From contig NZ_FOAB01000002.1 in assembly GCF_900109375.1 (NCBI RefSeq), forward strand, positions 310,001 to 374,000: 64,000 bases of DNA, given 5' to 3'. The notes under the pieces were generated by a model, which saw nothing but the letters and a program-made list of their open reading frames with translations, was not told the DNA's origin and made no database searches. The position numbers and the translations under genes were made by a program. Source of the DNA: Aquimarina amphilecti (GTDB taxonomy: Bacteria; Bacteroidota; Bacteroidia; Flavobacteriales; Flavobacteriaceae). This document shows, piece by piece, positions 44,562 through 52,571 of the stretch. Position 1 is the first letter of the stretch; every line of letters starts with the position of its first letter.

Positions 44562-46175
44562 ATGGATATGATGAGAAAAAATAACTTTTTACACCTATTT
44601 GTGGTAATCGCTTTAATAATCATTAGTTGTAAAAGCGATGATGAAACAATCATTTCACCGCAAAATCAAAACCCAGGTAATTTTTCAATAGAGGTTAGCC
44701 AAGTTGCCACAAATAGTTGGTTATTAAATTGGGATGATGCGATTGACCCAGATGGTGATACAGTTTCATATGCAATAACACTAAACGGAACTGAAATAAG
44801 CTCTGCAATTACGGATACTGAGTATTTATTAGAAGAACTTTCTCCTAGCACCAATTATAATGGAACTGTTATAGCTTCGGATGGCAATAATGGTACTACT
44901 CAAAACACTTTTACATTTACAACAACTGAAACAATAGGGACTATGGTAGGAATTGCCTGGGAGAAATCCTTTGGAGGTTCTGAAATTGATATTGCATATT
45001 CAATAGCACTTACCACTGATGGAGGATATGCAATAGCAGGAGGATCCAATTCTGATGATGGTGATGTAGGAGGGAATAATGATGCAGACGGTTTTTTAGG
45101 AGGGGATTTTTGGGTAATTAAATTAAATGGTTCAGGAGATTTATTATGGGAAACTAATATTGGAGGCTCTGCGAATGATGATGTTTATAGTATACAACAA
45201 ACATCAGATGGAGGATATATTGCAACAGGATCTAGTAATTCTCAAACAAGTATTGATGGAAGTCCTTCTTTTTTCGATTTTTGGGTTATAAAATTAGATG
45301 CATCCGGAAACGTGATTTGGGAAAATAATTATGGAGGAAGTGGAAATGAGGGTGCGAACTCTATTAACGAAACATCAGATGGAGGATATATCGTTGCTGG
45401 TTTCGCTGGTTCATCAGATGGAAATGTAAGTGGTAATAATGGAATGGTAGATTTTTGGATCATAAAAATAGATAGTTTAGGAATTTTAGAATGGGAAAAA
45501 AACTTTGGGGGTAGTGAGTTTGATATCGCGAATTCAATAGAGCAAACTAACGATGGCGGATATATAGTAGGAGGATATACGGAATCTTTTGATGGTGATG
45601 TAAGTAATCATTATGGTGACAGAGATTACTGGATTATAAAATTAGATGCTTCTGGAAACCTTGTCTGGGAAAAATCTCTTGGAGGTACATTAGAGGATTT
45701 TGCTAATGATGTTCGTCAAACTATGGATAACGGGTATATCGTAGCAGGATTTTCTGAATCTTCTGATTTTGATGTAAGCAATAACAACGGAAAAAAAGAT
45801 ATGTGGATTGTTAAGTTAAATAGCTCAGGAGAAATAGTTTGGGAAACCAGTTTAGGAAGTTCAGAGAGTGATAGCGGTCAATCTATTCAGCAAACTACGG
45901 ATCAAGGATATGTTGTCGCAGGTTACTCTGGAGCAAGTGATGGAGATGTAAGTACTAATAACGGTGGGTATCGAGACTATTGGATTGTTAAACTAAGTGA
46001 TTTAGGAGAACTATCTTGGGAAATTAGTGTTGGAGGTCCAGAACCAGATTATGCCAACGCAATTCAGCAAACCAATGATGGTTATATTGTAACAGGACAT
46101 GTTCAAGGGCCTGGAGGTGATATTAGTGGTTCTGGTAAAGGTAAATGGGATTATTGGGTAGTAAAGTTAGAATAA
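44562..46175 (+). CDS. Lipoprotein with fibronectin-III-like domain and seven W/GG repeats
   Basis: Predicted surface lipoprotein of 537 residues (lipobox IISC, Cys23). A fibronectin-III/Ig-like domain (about 38-122, from SIEVSQVATNSWLLNW to TFTFTTTE) is followed by seven propeller-type repeats of 52-58 residues. These have the pattern W-E-x-x-x-GG-x-x-x-D and then DGGYIVAG and DFWVIKLD. The repeats closely match those of the 20157-21521 protein, which lacks the fibronectin domain. An alternative start is three codons later. The gene is transcribed from dyad promoter copy 1 and ends in a strong terminator. No enzymatic motif is seen. Confidence 0.82.
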   Translation: MDMMRKNNFLHLFVVIALIIISCKSDDETIISPQNQNPGNFSIEVSQVATNSWLLNWDDAIDPDGDTVSYAITLNGTEISSAITDTEYLLEELSPSTNYNGTVIASDGNNGTTQNTFTFTTTETIGTMVGIAWEKSFGGSEIDIAYSIALTTDGGYAIAGGSNSDDGDVGGNNDADGFLGGDFWVIKLNGSGDLLWETNIGGSANDDVYSIQQTSDGGYIATGSSNSQTSIDGSPSFFDFWVIKLDASGNVIWENNYGGSGNEGANSINETSDGGYIVAGFAGSSDGNVSGNNGMVDFWIIKIDSLGILEWEKNFGGSEFDIANSIEQTNDGGYIVGGYTESFDGDVSNHYGDRDYWIIKLDASGNLVWEKSLGGTLEDFANDVRQTMDNGYIVAGFSESSDFDVSNNNGKKDMWIVKLNSSGEIVWETSLGSSESDSGQSIQQTTDQGYVVAGYSGASDGDVSTNNGGYRDYWIVKLSDLGELSWEISVGGPEPDYANAIQQTNDGYIVTGHVQGPGGDISGSGKGKWDYWVVKLE

Positions 46176-46237
46176 ACAGTTAGACAAAATTATGTGATGA
46201 TAGAGTTTTTTTGTCCAATTTGCTTTTCATTACTTGT

Positions 46238-46285
46238 GGGTCCTCATTATCTAACCTAACCGCAGTGATGAGGATCCTTTTTTTT
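46238..46285 (+). terminator. Intrinsic terminator or attenuator between 44562 and 46297 genes
   Basis: A 10-bp stem including one or two G-U type pairs (46238-46247 with 46268-46277) is followed by eight T. It lies only 11 nt upstream of the next gene's ATG at 46297, so there is no room for a separate promoter between them. Confidence 0.82.
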
Positions 46286-46296
46286 AAATTTATGAT

Positions 46297-47610
46297 ATGA
46301 AACGATTTACATTATTTTTAGTATGTACCTTTTCTATGTGTTTTTTTGGATACTCTTGTTTTTGGGATTATGACACTATAGAAATGGAAAGAATGCAGTT
46401 TCCAGATGTAATTGAGTTAATAACAGGAAAATTTTTAAGACATTCACCTGAGTTTTATCAATGGCGAATACAAGATAGAGAAGAAAAACTACAAAAAACT
46501 CCCGATAACTTAGAACTATATGATGATCTTGCCGTTGCGTATTCAAAAATTAGTGATGATTCTAAAGCGATTCAGATTATTCTGAAAAAAGATAGTATTG
46601 CTCCTAATAACTATAAAACATATGCCAACCTCGGAACTTTCTACATTCATAATAATCAATTAGAAAAAGGAATAGAATATATTGACAAAGCAATTGAAAT
46701 AAATCCAGATGCTCATTTCGGAAGAGAAATCTATCAACGACATCTAGTAGAATATGTACTAAGTAAAAGGAAAAATGGAAAAGTCGTTCTTCCATTATCA
46801 TTTGGGTTTGATAATACTCGTGGAGGTTTTCCTATAAAGACATTTGATAATTTTTATACTTTTTTAAGTGATAAATACTATAGTAAGAAAGAAGATACTA
46901 TAGAAAAGAAATCATTGCCAAAAGAAGAACTTCATAAAGCACTAAAAGGTGTCATGGGAATGATGAAGTTTGGTAATTATGACTCACCAATTTTATTAGA
47001 AGCCCTAGGGGATTTATTAATGGCAAATGGTTGGAAAAGTGGGGCAAGACAATTAGCTGCAAGAGCCTATTTTAAGGCTTCTTACCACAGCAAAGAAAAA
47101 GCTACAAAGGAGTTGTATGATCAGAAGATTGCGCTTACGCTCTATTACCAATATACAAAAAGAAGAGGTGATCGATTTACAATTGATGAGCTAGAAAAAT
47201 CATTAAAAGAGGAAATTACAGAAGGAACAGCGTATTTTGAAAAAATACGTAAAGACGAGATTAGATGGATAGAACTTGGCAAAGATCCGGAGATTGAGTT
47301 TTCAAAAAAATATTATAAAAAACCTTCCACTGGAGTAAGATTACAGAAAACGAATACTGAAATTGACAAAGTTGAAAATCATTATGCTAAGTATAGAAAA
47401 GGCAAGTCTAGTGAATTAGAAAATTCACCAAAAGATACTGTTGTTTTAAAGGATACTTTGCAAAGCAAAACAGATATAACTCCAGTAAAAGAACAGGAGA
47501 CAACAGATAAAAATCAAACGAATATACCTACCATAGTTTTCTTCATAATTCCTATTTCTATTATCATTCTTGTCTATATAATTAAAGTTCGGAGAATAAA
47601 GTTTTGTTAA
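46297..47610 (+). CDS. TPR protein with N-terminal lipobox-like signal and C-terminal membrane helix
   Basis: Unrecognised protein of 437 residues. An N-terminal export signal ends in FFGYSC (possible lipid cysteine 21). TPR-like helical repeats lie at about 65-155 (LYDDLAVAYSKISDDSKAIQII, TYANLGTFYIHNNQLEKGIEYIDKAIEINPDA). A helical middle and a polar linker follow, then one membrane helix near the end (FFIIPISIIILVYIIKV) with a basic tail. This would place most of the chain outside the cytoplasm, held in the inner membrane. It starts right after a terminator hairpin, so expression depends on read-through. The next small gene follows after 30 bp. Confidence 0.75.
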   Translation: MKRFTLFLVCTFSMCFFGYSCFWDYDTIEMERMQFPDVIELITGKFLRHSPEFYQWRIQDREEKLQKTPDNLELYDDLAVAYSKISDDSKAIQIILKKDSIAPNNYKTYANLGTFYIHNNQLEKGIEYIDKAIEINPDAHFGREIYQRHLVEYVLSKRKNGKVVLPLSFGFDNTRGGFPIKTFDNFYTFLSDKYYSKKEDTIEKKSLPKEELHKALKGVMGMMKFGNYDSPILLEALGDLLMANGWKSGARQLAARAYFKASYHSKEKATKELYDQKIALTLYYQYTKRRGDRFTIDELEKSLKEEITEGTAYFEKIRKDEIRWIELGKDPEIEFSKKYYKKPSTGVRLQKTNTEIDKVENHYAKYRKGKSSELENSPKDTVVLKDTLQSKTDITPVKEQETTDKNQTNIPTIVFFIIPISIIILVYIIKVRRIKFC

Positions 47611-47640
47611 AACTCTTTTGCAAAAGAAATCATATTTAAA

Positions 47641-48144
47641 ATGAGGTATATAGTATTTTTTATTGCGTTAGTTAGTATTTCCGCATCTTATGCGCAACAT
47701 TGCCCTTGGGATTTGTCGTCAATTGTAATAGTTGATGTTCGTGAATTTAAAATAGGGAAAACAATCAATGGTTTGAAAATTATTGTAACAGATTCTAAAG
47801 GAAATCCGTATGAAAATGAATCTTATGGAGAAAACGGAACAAATGAATTGGTGTTTACTCAAAATATAGACAAGATTATACAGAAACGCTCTAGTTTTAA
47901 TCAATTCCCATTATGTAATGGTTGCTATATACTAATAGTCTCGGGAAAAGGGAAATTGTATGAGAAATTTATAATGATAAAAGATACCACGATCAAAAAA
48001 AAGCAACATTTTGAAACCAAAATTGTAAAAATTAAGCCGAAAAATACTCAAAGTCTTTGTAGAGAAAGTCCCATTTGGAGTAACAATGATTTTTTAAACA
48101 AAATGAAGATTAACGTACGATTAAAAAAGAAGAGTCTTCCATAA
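47641..48144 (+). CDS. Unknown small secreted protein
   Basis: Secreted protein of 167 residues, not recognised. The signal peptide ends at ASYAQ (about 19). The mature part starts HCPWDLSS and seems to be a single beta-sandwich-like domain (KTINGLKIIVTDSKGNPYENESYG suggests a CNA-B/carboxypeptidase-regulatory-like fold). It has four cysteines that may form disulfides (CPWD, LCNGC, SLCRE) and a basic C-terminus. It follows the TPR gene by 30 bp on the same strand and is likely co-transcribed. Confidence 0.65.
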   Translation: MRYIVFFIALVSISASYAQHCPWDLSSIVIVDVREFKIGKTINGLKIIVTDSKGNPYENESYGENGTNELVFTQNIDKIIQKRSSFNQFPLCNGCYILIVSGKGKLYEKFIMIKDTTIKKKQHFETKIVKIKPKNTQSLCRESPIWSNNDFLNKMKINVRLKKKSLP

Positions 48145-48176
48145 TAAATATGACATCTTTAAAAGTCCTAATAATA

Positions 48177-48237
48177 TCCGGATTCTTTGAAATTCAATTT
48201 TATAGGACATTCAAAAGTAGTGTTGTCAATAATTTTG
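48177..48237 (+). promoter_or_regulatory. 31-bp dyad operator and promoter, copy 2
   Basis: The dyad at 48177-48207 has left arm TCCGGA and core TTTGAAATTCAAT; the right arm is weaker, ending in AGGA. It is followed by a 22-bp spacer and the -7 box TAATTTTG (48230-48237). The predicted transcript has a leader of about 22 nt to the lipoprotein ATG at 48266. Confidence 0.78.
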
Positions 48238-48265
48238 TTCCCATAAATCTAAAATCATATTACAC

Positions 48266-48763
48266 ATGAAAAAACAAATCAAAAAATTAGCCGTATTAGT
48301 TTTTATGGGATTAATAGCATCTTGTACACAACCAGAACTCCAAATTACTGAAGAAAACGTATCAGAATCAAAAATTGAAATTATTCAGGATGGTAAAATG
48401 TGGGGATTTCTAGGAGATGGTGAATGGGGAAACCCAACACAGTTCGGTGTTTTTGGTCCCTCAAATGTGGATGCCTTAGTAAAAGCAACCTACAATTATG
48501 TAGCAGACCCAGTTGCATTAAAGCAGATACCGCCAGATCAAAGGGGGTTTAGGATAAGAATTTTAAGACAAGATGCTGTTTCTCCTACTGGTTGGGAAAC
48601 TGCGTTAAATTTGCAAGAACTCTCCTCTAGCGTTGTTACATTAAAGTTCCCTTCTTATGGAGAATTGTCTACTACAAAATGGAAAATAGGAATATCAATG
48701 TATAACAAATCCAATAACACTTCTTTCCTTCGAGAGAAAGAGGTAACAGTAAACAATAAGTAG
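48266..48763 (+). CDS. Unknown small lipoprotein controlled by dyad promoter 2
   Basis: Lipoprotein of 165 residues with lipobox LIASC (Cys20). The mature domain appears to be all-beta, with KMWGFLGDGEWGNPTQFGVFG near its start and KWKIGISMYNKSNNTSFL near its end. No known family was recognised. The gene stands alone between the dyad promoter and a strong terminator at 48797-48827, so it is its own transcription unit. Confidence 0.72.
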   Translation: MKKQIKKLAVLVFMGLIASCTQPELQITEENVSESKIEIIQDGKMWGFLGDGEWGNPTQFGVFGPSNVDALVKATYNYVADPVALKQIPPDQRGFRIRILRQDAVSPTGWETALNLQELSSSVVTLKFPSYGELSTTKWKIGISMYNKSNNTSFLREKEVTVNNK

Positions 48764-48796
48764 TTGTAAATAAGCTGCTTAAAATCACATAGTATT

Positions 48797-48827
48797 TGCC
48801 TGTAAATAAAATTTACAGGCATTTTTT
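48797..48827 (+). terminator. Terminator of the 48266 lipoprotein gene
   Basis: An 11-bp stem (48797-48807 with 48811-48821, TGCCTGTAAAT against its complement) has a 3-nt loop and is followed by six T. A textbook intrinsic terminator. Confidence 0.9.
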
Positions 48828-48848
48828 GTTATTCGTAACTAAGAGTTG

Positions 48849-48909
48849 TCCTAATTCTTTGAAATTCAAACTTCTCGGACATTTAGAAAAATACCGCTGT
48901 TTACTTTTG
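48849..48909 (+). promoter_or_regulatory. 31-bp dyad operator and promoter, copy 3
   Basis: The dyad at 48849-48879 has arms TCCTAA and CTCGGA and the full core TTTGAAATTCAAA. A 22-bp spacer leads to the -7 box TACTTTTG (48902-48909). It drives the kelch lipoprotein gene with its ATG at 48937. Confidence 0.8.
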
Positions 48910-48936
48910 ATTTGGAAATAGTAAAAGAAGAATGAT

Positions 48937-49962
48937 ATGAAAAATAGATTTAGAATTGGATACATCTATAGATTATTAGTGGTTTTTTTGATTGTTTGTA
49001 GTTGTGAATTAAAAGAAGAAGATATACATGAGGAGGCTTCTCAGGTTTCTTCAGAAAAAATGCTCCCAGTAGGTGGAATTACGCTTCCAAATACTGTAGT
49101 AAATGAAGAAACTCCATATGGAGGAAGAGCAGCTCATACATCAACTGTATTTGATGATAAAATGTGGGTGATTGCGGGCATCCGAAACCAATTTACGTAT
49201 AACGATGTTTGGAGTAGCAAAGATGGCAAAAACTGGGAAGAAATAAATCCTGATGCAGGGTTTAAAGCAAGATATGGACACGCTATGACAGTTGCTGAAA
49301 ATAGCATGTGGATTGTTGGAGGTACTCAAGGAAACCAGTACTTTAATGATGTTTGGCGCAGTACTAATGGAAAGGATTGGATACAGACTGCAAAAAATGC
49401 TCCTTTTTCTGCACGTAGATGGCACACGCTGGCAAGCATAGAAAACAGAATGTTTTTGATTGGTGGGTTAAGTGATAATTTCGATGTAAAAGGAGATATA
49501 TGGATAAGTAGTGATGGGATAAAATGGAATCTGGTGACTAATCTAGCTCCATTTGGTAGACGTTATGGGCACGCTTCGGTATTATATGATGATAAAATTT
49601 GGGTTATAGGAGGATATGATAATAATGGAAACTACCTTAATGATGTCTGGTGTTCTAAAAATGGATTTCAATGGAACTTAGTGACACCTAGCGCTCAGTT
49701 TTCCCCTAGAAGAAATCACGCAGTTACGGTTAATGAAAAAGGAATGTGGTTAACAGCTGGTATAGGACCTAAAAATGACTACTATAATGATATTTGGTTT
49801 AGTCAAGATGGAGTCACTTGGGAGCTTGTGAGTGTAAAGAAAAATTTTCCAGAAAGAGGATATCATACCTCTTTGCATTTTGATAATAGACTATGGGTTA
49901 TTAATGGTTTTAGTCTTGAAAATGATGCGACTTATTTTCAAGACATATGGGGATACCAATAG
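48937..49962 (+). CDS. Kelch-type propeller lipoprotein
   Basis: Lipoprotein of 341 residues (lipobox VCSC, Cys23). About six kelch-like blades repeat the pattern R-x-x-H-(4-5 residues)-D-x-(M/L/I)-W-(V/L)-x-(A/G)-G, then YNDVWSSKDGKNW (for example RYGHAMTVAENSMWIVGG and DVWRSTNGKDW). The chain is nearly all propeller, so it probably binds a ligand or protein at the cell surface. It is read from dyad promoter copy 3. A degenerate M23-like lipoprotein gene follows after 35 bp and is probably in the same transcript. Confidence 0.85.
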   Translation: MKNRFRIGYIYRLLVVFLIVCSCELKEEDIHEEASQVSSEKMLPVGGITLPNTVVNEETPYGGRAAHTSTVFDDKMWVIAGIRNQFTYNDVWSSKDGKNWEEINPDAGFKARYGHAMTVAENSMWIVGGTQGNQYFNDVWRSTNGKDWIQTAKNAPFSARRWHTLASIENRMFLIGGLSDNFDVKGDIWISSDGIKWNLVTNLAPFGRRYGHASVLYDDKIWVIGGYDNNGNYLNDVWCSKNGFQWNLVTPSAQFSPRRNHAVTVNEKGMWLTAGIGPKNDYYNDIWFSQDGVTWELVSVKKNFPERGYHTSLHFDNRLWVINGFSLENDATYFQDIWGYQ

Positions 49963-49997
49963 TGCAGTATTCTGAAATTGTAGTTGATTCTTTCAAT

Positions 49998-50528
49998 ATG
50001 AAGTTAATTAAGGTTTTGATGATTTTTCTATTAGTTGCAAGTTGTAGTGATGATGATCTTTTGATAGATCAAACTCCACCATCTTTTACTGTTACACAAA
50101 TACCAATGGATCGAGTTAGTTCATTTATAGCATTTGGTGAGTCGTTAACTCCAACTCAACAAAACCCAGCGATTGAATATTTCACCAACCAATCGGATAT
50201 AGAGGTAAGAGCAGTTAGTGATGGTGTTGTAGAAGATATTAGAATGAATATAAATATTGAGGATTTCGAGGTATGGATAAAACCAAGTAATAATTCTAAC
50301 TGGCTCATTATTTATGACCATGTATTGGATATAAATATTTCTGTTGGTGATCAAGTGGATGCAGGTCAGATTATTGGTGTTATTGGTATTGGAAACAGGA
50401 CAGAACTTCAAGTAAATGATGATCAAAATATAGCGAGGTGTCCACTACAATTTGGAACAGAAAACTTTGTACAACAACACATTAACTTTTCTGAAGAATG
50501 GTGTACTGCAGAAACAGTTATTCCTTAG
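49998..50528 (+). CDS. Lipoprotein with degenerate M23 (LytM-like) domain
   Basis: Lipoprotein of 176 residues from the ATG at 49998 (MKLIKVLMIFLLVASC, Cys16); an upstream in-frame start overlaps the kelch gene and would spoil the signal peptide. The pattern IEVRAVSDGVVEDI ... WLIIYDHV ... VSVGD-like INISVGDQVDAGQIIGVIG is that of M23 peptidase/lysostaphin-type beta folds. The usual zinc ligands HxxxD and HxH are not intact: no His before the V-x-A-x-x-D-G strand, and DHV instead of HLH. It is therefore probably a non-catalytic relative or binding domain. Confidence 0.65.
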   Translation: MKLIKVLMIFLLVASCSDDDLLIDQTPPSFTVTQIPMDRVSSFIAFGESLTPTQQNPAIEYFTNQSDIEVRAVSDGVVEDIRMNINIEDFEVWIKPSNNSNWLIIYDHVLDINISVGDQVDAGQIIGVIGIGNRTELQVNDDQNIARCPLQFGTENFVQQHINFSEEWCTAETVIP

Positions 50529-50592
50529 TAGGTCATCGATAAAATTTAATATGGGTTAAATAATTGATTTATAGATTGTTAATGGTGTGGGA

Positions 50593-51243
50593 ATGAATTA
50601 TAGTAAAAAATATAATTATCTTGATTTTAGAGAGTTTTTACAATATCCCTATTACCTGAGAGTAGGGCGTTTGAATAGTGCAAAAACACTACTTGAGTAT
50701 CAACTTGAAATAATAGACACCTATTCAAAATATATTCCACTATATCCTTCGGTCAAATGCGAACGCTTAGAATTTTTATATCTCTGTTATAGAACTGTGC
50801 AGGCTATGGATGAAAAACTGTTTCAGGATTTTATCAATTTTAATTGGAGAGGAATAGTATGGGCTTGTTGGACAAGTTGCATAACGCCATATCCAAAATC
50901 ATATATGATAGAACAGCTAGAAGAAATAGAAGATGATCTGCCTTATAATAAATGGTTAATAGAAACTGCTGTCAACATTTTATCCGGAAAAAGTAAGGAT
51001 GATAAATTATATAATTACATATCTAAATTAAAATATTTCATAGGATTAATGCCAAGAGCAGAAATACCTTTACGGCCATTGCCTAGTGAAAAACAATTAC
51101 GTAATCAGGAAATATTTAGAAATAGATTAAAAACAATCTATCAGACCAAAGGCACAAATGAAGCAATCATTTTTTTTCAAAAAAATAAGTCTTCAATTTA
51201 TAATGTGAGCTATAAAGAATGGCTAAGAAATATATCCAAATAA
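50593..51243 (+). CDS. Unknown cytoplasmic protein
   Basis: Protein of 216 residues with no signal peptide or membrane segment, not recognised. I use the ATG at 50593 rather than a GTG two codons earlier. It is mostly helical and rich in Tyr, Trp and Lys, with CERLEFLYLCYRTVQAMDEKLFQDFINFNWRGIVWACW as its most distinctive stretch. The C-terminal helices end in YNVSYKEWLRNISK. It is the only clearly cytoplasmic product between the secreted-protein genes here, apart from the RNA ligase. Small helical proteins in such places can be immunity or accessory proteins, but nothing here proves that. Confidence 0.6.
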   Translation: MNYSKKYNYLDFREFLQYPYYLRVGRLNSAKTLLEYQLEIIDTYSKYIPLYPSVKCERLEFLYLCYRTVQAMDEKLFQDFINFNWRGIVWACWTSCITPYPKSYMIEQLEEIEDDLPYNKWLIETAVNILSGKSKDDKLYNYISKLKYFIGLMPRAEIPLRPLPSEKQLRNQEIFRNRLKTIYQTKGTNEAIIFFQKNKSSIYNVSYKEWLRNISK

Positions 51244-51312
51244 AGTAAAAAAATGCTCTTTAAATTCGATTAACAAATTAATATTCATATAAATAATTTA
51301 AAAAAATACGTC

Positions 51313-51924
51313 ATGAACTTGATAAAAAAAATACTCATAGTTTTCATACTATGTCAAGGCTTTTTAAACGCACAACAACAAAATTCGATTTCGGTTATTG
51401 GTGAAGCGAATAAAACAAATGAAATCAACACCTATATTGTAAATGTAGAATTTAGGGAAGTTATAGGTGATAATTATAGAAACATAAAAGGCAAAACAGT
51501 AAGCGAATTAGAAAAGGAATTCGCTGCTGCTTTAAGTAGAGTGAATATTGATTTTAGTCGTTTTGAAGAAGATATAATGTATCGTATTTCTTCATATGCG
51601 TATACGACTTCTTCTTTTTATTTTTATAAAACAACTTCGTTAGATGAAGTGAAAAAAATTATAAGTCATAAAATAGAAGGTGTAACCAATACAAAAGTAG
51701 ATATCATTGCCAAAGAAATGACCAATGAAGAAATTGGAAAATTAAGTAAAGAAGCAGTAAATGATGCAAGAAAAACAGCTGATCAAATAGCTACTAATAT
51801 CGGGAAAACAGTTGGAGACGTTATTCAAATTGAAAACCCAAATAACAAATACAAATATTATAATGTGGTGGCCTTAAAAGAGCCAACAAAATATTATGTT
51901 AAGGTTATTTTTTCACTAGAATAA
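51313..51924 (+). CDS. SIMPL-domain (DUF541-like) periplasmic protein
   Basis: Secreted protein of 203 residues with a signal peptide ending near FLNAQ. Features of the SIMPL/DUF541 family are ISVIGEANKTNEINTYIVNVEFRE near the start, the central TTSLDEVKKIISHKI and the helix ISKEAVNDARKTADQIATNIGKTVGDVIQIEN-like region (EAVNDARKTADQIA). The length is somewhat short for the family. Function is poorly known. The following lipoprotein gene is 20 bp downstream, with the RNA ligase gene after it. Confidence 0.72.
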   Translation: MNLIKKILIVFILCQGFLNAQQQNSISVIGEANKTNEINTYIVNVEFREVIGDNYRNIKGKTVSELEKEFAAALSRVNIDFSRFEEDIMYRISSYAYTTSSFYFYKTTSLDEVKKIISHKIEGVTNTKVDIIAKEMTNEEIGKLSKEAVNDARKTADQIATNIGKTVGDVIQIENPNNKYKYYNVVALKEPTKYYVKVIFSLE

Positions 51925-51944
51925 TTATGATTAAAATAGTTCAA

Positions 51945-52559
51945 ATGAACTCGATAATAAAAAAGAATACCCTTGTATTAATATGCCTATTATGTTTCTT
52001 TGGTTTAAGTTGTAATAATAAATCAAAGAATTTAGAAAAGGTTTCTAGTATTGAAGCCAAAGTAAACGATACAATTACTATAGGATATACCTATTGGTGG
52101 CCACAAAATGGTCCTTTTATTGGCAATTGTGGCGAAAAATATAGTCTGGTTTTTCTAGGAACTATTGATGAAATTTATAAAAAAACCGAAAAAGAACAGT
52201 ATGAATCTCAAAGGGGAATTGTAAGAATAGATGAGGTGCTTCTTTCAAAAAAACTTAAAAACAATAATTACCAAGAAGAAACATACATTTCTTCGGATTG
52301 TTTTGCTAATGTAGATGTTAAGAAAGGAGATAAAGTAATCATATTTTGTTATGAATATGAAGGTAGTAATAGTATTCCTGGTGGAAAATCAATACTAAAG
52401 ATTAGCGACGGTAATGATCCAATTATAACATCAATAAAACGATATATTCAATCAGACCAAAATCCTCTGTCTATTGAAGATGATGTACACATTTGGGATG
52501 AAATAGAACTTGGATCAGAACTGAGGCAAATTATTTCTTGTAAAAAAACTATTCTCTAA
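51945..52559 (+). CDS. Unknown lipoprotein
   Basis: Lipoprotein of 204 residues, not recognised. The ATG at 51945 gives a clean signal peptide with lipobox FGLSC (Cys23); an ATG six codons earlier is possible. The mature part has several cysteines (GNCGEKYSLVF, SSDCFANV, IFCYEYEG) and the strand FLGTIDEIYKKTEKEQ, loosely like an OB/NTR (TIMP-like) fold. That comparison is tentative. It lies 12 bp before the RNA ligase gene. Confidence 0.65.
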   Translation: MNSIIKKNTLVLICLLCFFGLSCNNKSKNLEKVSSIEAKVNDTITIGYTYWWPQNGPFIGNCGEKYSLVFLGTIDEIYKKTEKEQYESQRGIVRIDEVLLSKKLKNNNYQEETYISSDCFANVDVKKGDKVIIFCYEYEGSNSIPGGKSILKISDGNDPIITSIKRYIQSDQNPLSIEDDVHIWDEIELGSELRQIISCKKTIL

Positions 52560-52571
52560 AATTAAAACCCA

